From Shewanella baltica (lineage in GTDB: Bacteria; Pseudomonadota; Gammaproteobacteria; Enterobacterales; Shewanellaceae), in the NCBI RefSeq assembly GCF_900456975.1, contig NZ_UGYM01000002.1:1922001-1986000 (forward strand): a stretch of 64,000 nucleotides of DNA. Direction: 5' to 3'. Each line of letters opens with the position of its first letter. Within the stretch, counting starts at the first letter, position 1. Below are positions 18,884-26,914 of the stretch, in pieces. The notes under the pieces were generated by a model that was given only the letters and a program-made list of their open reading frames with translations, made no database searches and was not told where the DNA came from. The position numbers and the translations under genes were made by a program.

Positions 18884-21445
18884 ATGATCAAAAGAACCAA
18901 AGTAGCGTCGGCTATTAACTTAGCTATCGTTGCATCTATCACTTCTGGTGCATTTGTAACGTCAAGCGCATTTGCAGCGGAAGAAAAAGCCAAAGTTGAA
19001 CGTATTGAAGTCACGGGTTCACGCATTCAGCGCCAAGATATGGAAACAGCTTCACCTGTGACCGTTATTGATGCTGCTGCGATTAAAGCGGAAGGTTTTA
19101 CTTCTGTTGACCAAATGCTACAAGTACAAACATCTATGGCGGGTGCAGCCGTGGGTTCAAGCACTAACAATGGTGCTGATGGCGTCGCGCAAGTTGATTT
19201 ACGTGGTATGGGTTCACAGCGCACGCTTGTATTACTGAATGGCCGTCGTATGGTGAACTCAGGTTCTGGTGCTGATAGTGCAGTGGATCTGAACTCAATC
19301 CCTGTGGCTATGATCGCACGTGTTGAAATTCTGAAAGATGGCGCCTCAGCGGTTTATGGTTCAGATGCGATTGCCGGTGTAGTGAACATTATCACTAAGA
19401 AAGACTTTGAAGGTTTCCAGCTCGATTTTAACGGCAGTGGCACTGACAAAGGTGACGGTGAGAGTGGTGATGTAAGTGCATTATATGGTTTCAACACAGA
19501 GGGTGGTAACTACACCTTTGGTGCTGCTTATGCTGACCGTCGTGGTGTTATCCAAGGTGATCGAGATTGGTATGACCCACTCGATAATACGAGTTCAATT
19601 ATTCCAACTGGTGCATTAAACCAGAAGGTTATTGATGCAAATGGTAATTGGGTTAACAGAGCCACAGGTTATGATTATTCGAATGACGTTTACTTCCAAA
19701 CGCCAAGCGAACGCCGTAGCTTATTTGCAAATATGACACAAGAGTTAGGTAATGATGTGGTACTAACCGCGGATGCTATCTATACCAATCGCCGTTCAAA
19801 CCAACAGCTTGCGGCACAGCCTGCGCAAATCAAATTAAATGTTTGTGGCGACCCAAGAGTGACAGATCCAACTGCTGGTTGCCTTAATCTTGACCAAAGC
19901 ATGGTTGATGCAGGGATTAAAGCTGACGCTCGCGGACAAGTGCAATATAACAGACGTATGAATGATGTTGGACCTCGTGTTTACAGCCAAGATACTGATA
20001 CTTGGCGTTTATCTGGTGGATTAGCGGGTTCTTTGGATGTTCATACTGGTATGAACTGGAATGTGGACTACACATTTGGTAAGAACGAGGCTAAAACTGG
20101 TGTTGATAACTCAATTAACGCAACATTAATGGCTGCTTCTATTTATGCAGACCCATATGCGTGGTTTGAAGGGGCTCCACTGACGAATGAAATGAAAGAC
20201 GTTTCGTATGACGAGAAATCAACTGGTGGCAATGAACAACAAACGTTGTCTGCTGGCTTAAATGGTGAACTCTTCGATTTAAGTGCGGGTGCTGTGGGCT
20301 TTGCGATTGGCGCTGAATACCGTCGTGAAAGTGGTTTCTATAATCCAGATCCAGTTGTTGTCGCTGGCGATAGTACTGCTGCTCAGCAAGACCCTACAAG
20401 CGGTAACTACAACGTTATCTCTATTTTCCAAGAAGTGAGCGTACCATTTACAGAAAAATTAACGGGTGAATTTGCACTGCGTTTAGATGATTATTCAACA
20501 TTTGGTAAAGCAACTACGTGGAAAATTGGGTTGACATATGTCGCATCCGACGAACTTATGTTACGTACTGTCGCTGCTACAGGTTTCCGTGCTCCAAGTG
20601 TTGCTGAATTATATGGTGGTAATTCAGGTTCTTTTGATTATTTAACGAACCCTTGGTTACCTCTGAGTGAACAAACTGGACAGATTTTAGTTAATCGCAC
20701 ATCTGATGAAAATTTAAAACCTGAAGAATCTGAGTCATATACCGCTGGTTTAGTTTACTCACCAAGCTATATTGATGGTATGTCTCTGACTTTAGACTAC
20801 TGGCGTTTCAAAGTAACCAATGCTATTGCTCGTGCAGATGTTCAAGTTGGTTTAGATGCTTGTTATAAAGGTGATGCAGAAGCATGTAGTACATTCAATA
20901 TTACTGCCGATGGTGATTTGTTTAATTTAACAAGTGCATTAACAAACGTTGGGTCACAGGATACTAGCGGTGTTGATTTCAACTTAGCTTATAGCTTTGC
21001 ATTGTTTGGGTTAGACTGGAAAGTCAGTAATGACACTACATACCTCATTAATTATGAGCAAGATGGTGAAAACTATACTGGCACTATCGATGGGAACTTC
21101 GGTGCTTACTCTCGTGTTCGTAACAACTTCAGCATTTCTGCGGGTCAAGATGATTGGAGTGTAATGTACTTCAACCGCTATATCCGATCTATGAATGATA
21201 ATTACACTGACTATGATGTGAATGATGAACCATTTGCTGCTGTTAGAGGTGTTGATTCTATTCTGTATCACAATATTTCTGGTACTTATCACGTAAATGA
21301 CAGCACCACAGTTAGCTTAGGGGTGAAGAACTTTACTGACGAGAAGCCGCTATACGTTACTAACGGTAGTGATGCTGGTACAGTTCCAGAAGTGTACGAC
21401 ACCATTGGCCGTACTATATACGGTGGTGTAACGGTTAAGTTCTAA
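18884..21445 (+). CDS. TonB-dependent outer-membrane receptor
   Basis: An 853-residue outer-membrane transporter driven by TonB/ExbBD. A signal peptide (about 1-31, ending SSAFA-AEE) is followed by 'VERIEVTGSRIQRQDM', the usual Shewanella-type N-terminal segment. A plug domain follows (about 55-165; 'LRGMGSQRTLVLLNGRRM', 'VEILKDGASAVYGSDAIAGV'), then a beta-barrel ending in a C-terminal Phe ('YGGVTVKF') as expected for BAM assembly. Two Cys pairs occur in loops. The substrate is not evident; no adjacent catabolic or siderophore genes are present. The upstream CRP-like site suggests carbon-status control rather than iron; no Fur box was recognised. Confidence 0.93.
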   Translation: MIKRTKVASAINLAIVASITSGAFVTSSAFAAEEKAKVERIEVTGSRIQRQDMETASPVTVIDAAAIKAEGFTSVDQMLQVQTSMAGAAVGSSTNNGADGVAQVDLRGMGSQRTLVLLNGRRMVNSGSGADSAVDLNSIPVAMIARVEILKDGASAVYGSDAIAGVVNIITKKDFEGFQLDFNGSGTDKGDGESGDVSALYGFNTEGGNYTFGAAYADRRGVIQGDRDWYDPLDNTSSIIPTGALNQKVIDANGNWVNRATGYDYSNDVYFQTPSERRSLFANMTQELGNDVVLTADAIYTNRRSNQQLAAQPAQIKLNVCGDPRVTDPTAGCLNLDQSMVDAGIKADARGQVQYNRRMNDVGPRVYSQDTDTWRLSGGLAGSLDVHTGMNWNVDYTFGKNEAKTGVDNSINATLMAASIYADPYAWFEGAPLTNEMKDVSYDEKSTGGNEQQTLSAGLNGELFDLSAGAVGFAIGAEYRRESGFYNPDPVVVAGDSTAAQQDPTSGNYNVISIFQEVSVPFTEKLTGEFALRLDDYSTFGKATTWKIGLTYVASDELMLRTVAATGFRAPSVAELYGGNSGSFDYLTNPWLPLSEQTGQILVNRTSDENLKPEESESYTAGLVYSPSYIDGMSLTLDYWRFKVTNAIARADVQVGLDACYKGDAEACSTFNITADGDLFNLTSALTNVGSQDTSGVDFNLAYSFALFGLDWKVSNDTTYLINYEQDGENYTGTIDGNFGAYSRVRNNFSISAGQDDWSVMYFNRYIRSMNDNYTDYDVNDEPFAAVRGVDSILYHNISGTYHVNDSTTVSLGVKNFTDEKPLYVTNGSDAGTVPEVYDTIGRTIYGGVTVKF

Positions 21446-21470
21446 GCTAAGTTAATACTCTTAGTGTTTA

Positions 21471-21495
21471 AAAAGCGCCTTAGGGCGCTTTTTTA
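21471..21495 (+). terminator. Rho-independent terminator of TonB receptor gene
   Basis: AAAAGCGCC (21471-21479) pairs with GGCGCTTTT (21484-21492) across a 4-nt loop, followed by T's. Confidence 0.94.
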
Positions 21496-21705
21496 TTGTG
21501 AAATGGAGCTAGACACAGATTTTGAGTGGCTAAACATCATTTGACTCATCGCTTTTAAATAGCCAATTTTCGTTTAATTTTCCCTAAATTTCGTATTTTG
21601 TTCACAGTTTTCAACATCACACTTCTTAACGAATGTAATAGGTCTAGAGTCATCTCGATTCGCATGGTAATATAAATGATATAGATTCTCGTTTGGGTTT
21701 TAAGG

Positions 21706-22386
21706 ATGAGTAAAATACTCTTAGTCGATGATGATCCCTTGTTTAGTGTGTGGTTGGCCGATGCCTTGGGCACACAAGGGCATCAAGTTGCATGTGCGGT
21801 GAATGGTGTCGACGGTTTGGCATGCATTGAAAGTTTTGCTCCCGACATCATAGTGCTTGATTTAGTCATGCCACAAATGAATGGTTTTGAGCTGTTAAAA
21901 GCGCGGGAATGCTCAACGCCGGTATTGATGATCTCAGCACGGGATAATGAAGACGATCGCATCACAGGTTATGAATTGGGGGCCGATGATTTTTTGAGTA
22001 AACCGTTTAGCATCAAAGAGCTATTTGTTCGCTTACGTGCTTTAGAGCGGCGTCTTTGTTCTCGTCAATCTCAATCGCCGCAAATAGCGACTGTGGCGGC
22101 GAAAGTGATTAACTTTGATGATATGAGTTATAGGATCACGATTGGCACGCGTTATGTCGATTTGACTCAAACCGAATTTAAATTATTTAAATATCTGTTT
22201 GAAAGGAAAGGCCAAGTCATCACGAAACAAGAGTTGCAACGCTCAGTATTACAAAAAGATCTGGGCCGATTTGACCGCAATCTTGATATGCACATTAGTA
22301 ACACTCGCCGTAAATTAGCCAACATAAGCTTGCCGCGTAACTTAATCAATACAGTGCGAGGCCAAGGTTATAGTTTTATGGCTTAA
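21706..22386 (+). CDS. OmpR-family response regulator (orphan)
   Basis: 226 residues. The receiver domain (1-115) has the acidic pocket 'LLVDDDP', phospho-acceptor Asp52 ('IIVLDLVMPQMNG') and conserved Lys99 ('FLSKPF'). A C-terminal winged-helix DNA-binding domain (about 130-225) has 'LTQTEFKLFKYLFERKGQVI' and 'VRGQGYSFMA'. All phosphorylation residues are intact. No histidine kinase gene is adjacent, so it is an orphan in this window. The start ATG follows AAGGATG. Its targets are not evident from context. Confidence 0.94.
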   Translation: MSKILLVDDDPLFSVWLADALGTQGHQVACAVNGVDGLACIESFAPDIIVLDLVMPQMNGFELLKARECSTPVLMISARDNEDDRITGYELGADDFLSKPFSIKELFVRLRALERRLCSRQSQSPQIATVAAKVINFDDMSYRITIGTRYVDLTQTEFKLFKYLFERKGQVITKQELQRSVLQKDLGRFDRNLDMHISNTRRKLANISLPRNLINTVRGQGYSFMA

Positions 22387-22610
22387 CACCATCGTTTACT
22401 ACCTTGTTAACGGCTGAGTTTGACGGATGTTTGGCGTGAAACTTGGTCAATAAAAGGTCGACTGCAACTGCCTTGACTGATTTTACTGGCTTTCGTTTTC
22501 CCCTTGGGATGTTTTGGTTTATCCTATCGGCCATATAATAAAATGTGCCGCGTGCTATCAGTCGCGTGCCATTAACTGCCCTTAGCTTTAACAACCTATT
22601 AGGAATCATT

Positions 22611-23738
22611 ATGCGGATCAGTGCCAACTTTGATGGCGGAAATATCCAAGTCGTCAATCTTGATAATAAAGACGATATTCAACTTGCTATTCGTCCCGAT
22701 GCGGGCGGCGAGTTTTATCAATGGTTCAATTTTCGATTCGAAGGTGAGGTGGGTAACCATTACACCTTAAATATCATCAACGCGGGGACGGCTTCCTATA
22801 CCAAGGGATGGGAAGACTATCAGGCGGTAGCCAGTTACGACCGTCAGCATTGGTTCCGTATTCCGACTCAATATAAAGACGGTAAACTGAGCATTAGCTT
22901 AGAGCTGGACTGCGATGCAATTCAAATCGCTTACTTTGCGCCATACAGCTATGAGCGTCACTTAGATTTACTCAGCGGCGCCCAGTTACACCCAGATGTC
23001 AATTTAGAGCATTTAGGCCTGACCTTAGATGGCCGCGACATTACCCTGATGAAAGTAGGGAATGGCGATCCTTCTAAACGCAATATTTGGATCACCGCCA
23101 GACAACATCCGGGTGAAACCATGGCTGAATGGTTAGTCGAAGGTCTCGTGAATCGTTTACTCGATAATGACTGCCCCACGGCGAAAGCGCTGCTCGATAA
23201 AGCCAATTTCTATATAGTGCCGAACATGAATCCCGATGGCAGTGTCAGAGGCCATCTGCGCACCAATGCGATTGGGATCAATCTTAACCGCGAGTGGCAA
23301 ACGCCAAGTTTAGAAAAGAGCCCTGAGGTGTACCACGTCGTCAACAAGATGCAGCAAACTGGTGTCGACTTGTTCTATGATGTCCATGGTGATGAAGGCT
23401 TACCTTATGTGTTTCTCGCAGGTTGTGAGGGCGTGCCTGCCTACAATGATAAGCTGGCGCAGCTGCAAGCGGACTTCAGTCAAGCATTAACCTTAGCCAG
23501 TGCTGATTTCCAAACTCAGTTTGGCTATGACAAAGACGAGCCTGGCCAAGCGAATCTAACGGTTGCTTCTAATTGGGTCGCTCAGACCTTCGAGTGTTTA
23601 TCCAATACCCTCGAAATGCCTTTTAAAGACAATAACAATTTGGCCGATCCTTTTGTGGGTTGGTCGCCAGAGCGCAGTATTTATTTAGGTGAAGCATCGC
23701 TTATCGCCATGCTCGCCGTTGTTGATAAATTACGTTAG
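22611..23738 (+). CDS. Cytosolic-type M14 metallocarboxypeptidase
   Basis: 375 residues from the ATG at 22611, preceded by AGGAATC. No signal peptide, so cytoplasmic. Residues about 1-115 form the beta-rich N-domain seen in cytosolic carboxypeptidases (CCP/Nna1-like). The M14 domain has zinc ligands in 'RQHPGETMAEW' (HxxE) and His in 'FYDVHGDEG'. Substrate-binding residues are in 'NMNPDGSVRGHLRTNA' and 'GINLNREW', and the catalytic Glu is in 'NTLEMPFKD'. Eukaryotic relatives remove glutamates from tubulin; the bacterial substrate is unknown. It heads a tight trio with the zinc-ribbon gene (12 bp gap) and yeaC (4-bp overlap). Confidence 0.92.
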   Translation: MRISANFDGGNIQVVNLDNKDDIQLAIRPDAGGEFYQWFNFRFEGEVGNHYTLNIINAGTASYTKGWEDYQAVASYDRQHWFRIPTQYKDGKLSISLELDCDAIQIAYFAPYSYERHLDLLSGAQLHPDVNLEHLGLTLDGRDITLMKVGNGDPSKRNIWITARQHPGETMAEWLVEGLVNRLLDNDCPTAKALLDKANFYIVPNMNPDGSVRGHLRTNAIGINLNREWQTPSLEKSPEVYHVVNKMQQTGVDLFYDVHGDEGLPYVFLAGCEGVPAYNDKLAQLQADFSQALTLASADFQTQFGYDKDEPGQANLTVASNWVAQTFECLSNTLEMPFKDNNNLADPFVGWSPERSIYLGEASLIAMLAVVDKLR

Positions 23739-23750
23739 GGCGAGGCTGAT

Positions 23751-24068
23751 ATGGCATTAATTGAATGTCCAGTGTGTCGCAAGCGGATGTCGAGTAAGGC
23801 GCCTTCATGTCCCCATTGTCAAGCGAGCAGCAATGGTGACAATGAGTCCTTATCACGGATTAGTCATATTCAAAAATCCAGCAGCTTAATGAATCAGAGT
23901 TTTGTTGCTATGACCTTGTTTATTGCTGGTGTGGTGATTTGGTTTTGGGGTGGCGAACCTGCCGAAGGTATGCGGGCGAATATCGCTGGAATATGCTTTG
24001 TGTTTGGTTTTGTGGGTTATCTCATCACACGAGTCAGAATCGTGTTACATAAGCGGAAAAGTGTATGA
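23751..24068 (+). CDS. Small zinc-ribbon membrane protein
   Basis: 105 residues. The N-terminus has two CxxC pairs ('ECPVCRKRM', 'SCPHCQA'), a zinc-ribbon. A short linker leads to two hydrophobic segments (about 53-67 and 77-95), giving a probable inner-membrane hairpin with a basic C-terminal tail. It overlaps the next gene by ATGA at 24065-24068, so the two are coupled. The function is unknown; pairing with a carboxypeptidase and YeaC is all that context offers. Confidence 0.8.
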   Translation: MALIECPVCRKRMSSKAPSCPHCQASSNGDNESLSRISHIQKSSSLMNQSFVAMTLFIAGVVIWFWGGEPAEGMRANIAGICFVFGFVGYLITRVRIVLHKRKSV

Positions 24069-24346
24069 CAGATATTAATCAAGTGATCGATCAAATGCCC
24101 ATTGAAGTCTATGAAAGGCTTCGTAGTGCAGCAGAGCTGGGTAAGTGGGAAGATGGCACTGTGTTAAGTGAAGCGCAGCGTGAATCGACCCTGCAGGTCG
24201 TGATGTTGTATCAAGCTCGCAAGCTTGAGCAAACTGAGCATTTCACTATTGCGCCTGACGGTAAAATCAATGAATTGTCTAAAGCTGAGCTGAAAAAGCA
24301 ATTCCGCGGTGAGCCAATTGCCGAGTTCAAAGTACAAGATTTGTAA
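24065..24346 (+). CDS. yeaC: YeaC-like DUF1315 protein
   Basis: This 93-residue cytoplasmic protein matches the DUF1315/YeaC pattern: 'MPIEVYERLRSAAELGKWEDG' style N-terminus, then 'QRESTLQVVMLYQARKL' and a C-terminal 'FTIAPDGKINELSK'. The function is not established. It is the last gene of the trio, ending before a strong terminator and the IS element. Confidence 0.88.
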   Translation: MTDINQVIDQMPIEVYERLRSAAELGKWEDGTVLSEAQRESTLQVVMLYQARKLEQTEHFTIAPDGKINELSKAELKKQFRGEPIAEFKVQDL

Positions 24347-24387
24347 CTTACTCATTAGTTTGACGCCGTTTAATCTGAGTTAAAATT

Positions 24388-24415
24388 AAAAAGCCCATAT
24401 CTAATGGGCTTTTTT
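24388..24415 (+). terminator. Rho-independent terminator of yeaC
   Basis: AAAAGCCCAT (24389-24398) pairs with ATGGGCTTTT (24404-24413), then T's. It lies 10 bp before the left end of the IS element. Confidence 0.93.
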
Positions 24416-24465
24416 GTTACTAGTTGTCCCGTCCTGAAATACGTTGACATAAAGAGGACTTCTTT

Positions 24466-24861
24466 ATGACAACATCAATTAACTCAAGCCGTAAGCGCAC
24501 ACAACGAGATTACACCTTAGCCTTTAAATTAGGCGTCGTAGAGCGTGTTGAAAAAGGCGAAATGACGTACAAACAAGCCCAAGCCCATTTTGGTATTCAA
24601 GGCCGTTCAACGGTACTCGTTTGGCTTAGAAAACATGGTAGACTCGATTGGTCGAAACCTTTTCAGCATCCCCTTATGCCTAAGTCAAAAGAAACCCCTG
24701 CCGAAACGATCAAGCGCCTTGAACGTGAGTTAGCAGAAGAGAAACTGCGTAACCAAATCCTCAATGGCATGGTTGATATCATGGACAATGAATATGGAGC
24801 TGGCCTCAGAAAAAAGTACTTATCCGGTACGTCTGGCAAGCAAAAGGCAACGGCGAAATAA
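24466..24861 (+). CDS. IS3-family transposase OrfA
   Basis: 131 residues with an N-terminal helix-turn-helix ('TYKQAQAHFGIQGRSTVLVW') that recognises the IS ends. A leucine-zipper-like helix follows ('TIKRLERELAEEKLRNQILN', about 80-105) for multimerisation. Near its 3' end the heptamer A AAA AAG (24810-24816) is in the correct phase for programmed -1 slippage. This would fuse OrfA to OrfB and make the active OrfAB transposase. Confidence 0.93.
   Translation: MTTSINSSRKRTQRDYTLAFKLGVVERVEKGEMTYKQAQAHFGIQGRSTVLVWLRKHGRLDWSKPFQHPLMPKSKETPAETIKRLERELAEEKLRNQILNGMVDIMDNEYGAGLRKKYLSGTSGKQKATAK
24810..24816 (+). promoter_or_regulatory. Programmed -1 frameshift heptamer A AAA AAG
   Basis: In the orfA phase this reads ..A AAA AAG, the classic slippery sequence of IS3/IS911 elements. 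After slippage the new frame is open through 'YVWQAKGNGEINLAAACRAA' into OrfB without a stop. Confidence 0.88.
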
Positions 24862-24890
24862 ACCTGGCTGCCGCGTGTCGTGCTGCGGGT

Positions 24891-25694
24891 ATGTCGAGGC
24901 AAGGTATCTACCAGGCAGTTGCTCGAATGGAAAGTCGTAGAGCTGAGCTATCGGTCATTAAAGACTGGGTCCAGTACTGGCGTAAATATATGCCAAGGTT
25001 AGGGGCCCGTAAGCTCTACACGTTGATAAAATCCAGGCTGGTTGAGCACGATATTAAACTTGGGCGAGATGGGTTCTTTACCTATTTGAGAAGTGAAGGT
25101 TTACTGGTTAAGCCGAAGAAAAGCTACACAAAAACCACGTTCAGCAAACACTGGATGAAGAAGCATCCTAATCTGCTGAAAGAGGAAGGACTGCATGATG
25201 CAGGGCATGTACTGGTCAGTGATATCACCTATCTTGAGTCAGACCAAGGTGTGCACTATCTGTCACTGGTCACCGATGCCAGTTCTCGTAAGATAGTCGG
25301 TCATCACGTGAGTAAAGACATGAAAGCCGAGAGTGTGGTGAAAGCGTTAAAAATGGCCATAAAAGATAAACGCTATATCGGCAACGCAGTGCATCACTCA
25401 GACAGAGGCTTACAATACTGCTCAGCAGTTTATCAGAATGCGCTTCAGGCGAGCCAAATCCAGCCGTCAATGACGGATGGTTATGATTGCTACCAAAATG
25501 CATTAGCAGAAAGAGTGAATGGCATACTGAAGCAGGAGTTTTTACTGCACCGATGTAGGACATTTGCGGAGCTGAAGATACTTGTTAGAGAATCGATAGC
25601 AATATACAACGATATGAGACCGCATCTGAGTTTGAATATGGCGACCCCTAATCAGGTGCACAATAGAAAAGGCCAGCTACTGGAGCTGGCCTAA
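24891..25694 (+). CDS. IS3-family transposase OrfB (DDE integrase domain)
   Basis: 267 residues counted from the first ATG. The frame is open upstream into orfA, so the natural product is probably the OrfAB fusion. An HTH-like region precedes the DDE catalytic core: Asp in 'LVSDITYLES', Asp in 'HHSDRGLQY' and Glu in 'NALAERVNGILKQEF', with 35 residues between the last two, the canonical D(35)E spacing. No internal stop or deletion is seen. Confidence 0.94.
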   Translation: MSRQGIYQAVARMESRRAELSVIKDWVQYWRKYMPRLGARKLYTLIKSRLVEHDIKLGRDGFFTYLRSEGLLVKPKKSYTKTTFSKHWMKKHPNLLKEEGLHDAGHVLVSDITYLESDQGVHYLSLVTDASSRKIVGHHVSKDMKAESVVKALKMAIKDKRYIGNAVHHSDRGLQYCSAVYQNALQASQIQPSMTDGYDCYQNALAERVNGILKQEFLLHRCRTFAELKILVRESIAIYNDMRPHLSLNMATPNQVHNRKGQLLELA

Positions 25695-25763
25695 AAACTG
25701 TCAACCTATCTTGGGGCGGGGCAAGTGATTGATCAATAAGGGAAATGTTTAAAGACTATGGCG

Positions 25764-26777
25764 TTAATCTATGCTCAGTTCACCGACTAGATTTTGTAAC
25801 ATGGCCGCTTTTATCTCCGCTGGCTGCAAATTTTTAGATAGTAAATAATGCAGTTTTGCTAAGGCTGCTTCTATGGTCATATCGGCGCCACTGATCACGC
25901 CCGCTTTAGCGAGCGCATTACCTGTGGCGTAGCCGCCCATATTCACCTTACCTTGGAAACACTGGGTAAGATTCACCAGCACTATGCCACGTTCATCCGC
26001 TTGCCTTAAGGTTTTGAGTAAGGCTGCATCCTGTGGCGCGTTACCCACACCAAATGTCAGTAGTATGAGGGCTTTAACCGGCTGCTGCAGAATGTTCTCA
26101 AAAATCTGGGTCGAGATCCCTGGATACAAAGTCACCACACCGACAGGCTGCGGGCTAATATGCGCCACTTCCAATGGGGTATCGTTGGCAACGGTGATTT
26201 TGCCAGCGCGCAGATTGATTTTGATCCCAGCTTCAAGCAGTAGCGGGAAGTTAGGCGAAGCAAAAGCATCGAAACCGTCGGCATGGGCCTTCGTCGAGCG
26301 ATTACCTCGAAAGAGTTTGTTGTTGAAGAATAAACACACTTCTGCGACCGGATAATTCGCCGCAATATAGAGTGAATTTAATAAATTAGTTTGTCCGTCT
26401 GAGCGCAGCTGGGCGAGGGGAATTTGTGAGCCCGTTACTATCACAGGTTTTGACAAGCCTTGCAGCATAAACGACAGCGCCGAAGCCGTATACGCCATGG
26501 TATCTGTGCCATGGAGGATCACAAAGCCATCGTATTTATCGTAATTAGCTTGTATGTCATCAGCGATCATCTGCCAATCAGTCGGCGCCATATTGGAAGA
26601 GTCGATAAGTGGGCAATATTCGTTGATCACGAATGTCGGCATTTCTTCATGGTAAAACTCGGGCATAGATTGCACGCACTGAGTCAGGAATCCCGCCACG
26701 GGGACGAAGCCGTTATCGGTTTTTTGCATACCTATGGTGCCGCCTGTATAGGCAACATAAATGGAGCGTTTAGTCAT
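25764..26777 (-). CDS. ansA: Cytoplasmic (type I) L-asparaginase
   Basis: Hydrolyses asparagine to aspartate and ammonia. 337 residues from the ATG at 26777 (MTKRSIYVAYTGGTIG), matching the E. coli AnsA length; the upstream extension to 26837 is not conserved. The first catalytic Thr is in 'TGGTIGM' and the second in 'ILHGTDTMAYTASAL'. No signal peptide, as expected for the low-affinity cytoplasmic enzyme. It lies downstream of sppA but separated by a terminator. Confidence 0.96.
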   Translation of the reverse strand: MTKRSIYVAYTGGTIGMQKTDNGFVPVAGFLTQCVQSMPEFYHEEMPTFVINEYCPLIDSSNMAPTDWQMIADDIQANYDKYDGFVILHGTDTMAYTASALSFMLQGLSKPVIVTGSQIPLAQLRSDGQTNLLNSLYIAANYPVAEVCLFFNNKLFRGNRSTKAHADGFDAFASPNFPLLLEAGIKINLRAGKITVANDTPLEVAHISPQPVGVVTLYPGISTQIFENILQQPVKALILLTFGVGNAPQDAALLKTLRQADERGIVLVNLTQCFQGKVNMGGYATGNALAKAGVISGADMTIEAALAKLHYLLSKNLQPAEIKAAMLQNLVGELSID

Positions 26778-26835
26778 TCTTGTCGTTTTCTTAGCTTCAA
26801 GTGGCCGAATTATACGATTTAACTGACATAAACCC

Positions 26836-26864
26836 AATAAAAAAGCCCGGAGATCCGGGCTTTG
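26836..26864 (-). terminator. Rho-independent terminator of sppA
   Basis: On the minus strand AAAGCCCGG pairs with CCGGGCTTT (26842-26850 with 26855-26863), followed by a U tract (plus-strand A's at 26836-26841). It lies between sppA and ansA. Confidence 0.92.
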
Positions 26865-26914
26865 TCTTTGTCATCATCTTGAAGTTGCGAGCTGCAACCT
26901 AGACGCTGGCAGCT

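Larger units (their letters stand above)
24425..25723 (+). mobile_element. Intact IS3-family insertion sequence (1299 bp)
   Basis: Imperfect 25-bp terminal inverted repeats match at 19 of 25 positions: left 24425-24449 beginning TGTCCCGTCC, right 25699-25723 reading inward TGCCCCGCCC. The element is flanked by a 3-bp direct repeat AGT (24422-24424 and 25724-25726), the usual target duplication of the family. It carries two overlapping-phase frames, orfA and orfB, joined by a -1 frameshift signal. It sits between the yeaC terminator and ansA and disrupts no gene. It looks complete and potentially mobile. Confidence 0.95.

Noticed and set aside
18757..19026. Minus-strand 89-residue frame at the TonB receptor start
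   Set aside because: Largely antisense to the receptor signal peptide and plug; composition does not look coding.
22545..22610. Longer start for the M14 carboxypeptidase
   Set aside because: The extra 22 residues have no Shine-Dalgarno; AGGAATC precedes the ATG at 22611.
24466..25694. IS transposase read as a broken gene
   Set aside because: The two frames are joined by a correctly phased A AAA AAG slippery heptamer, so the break is programmed.
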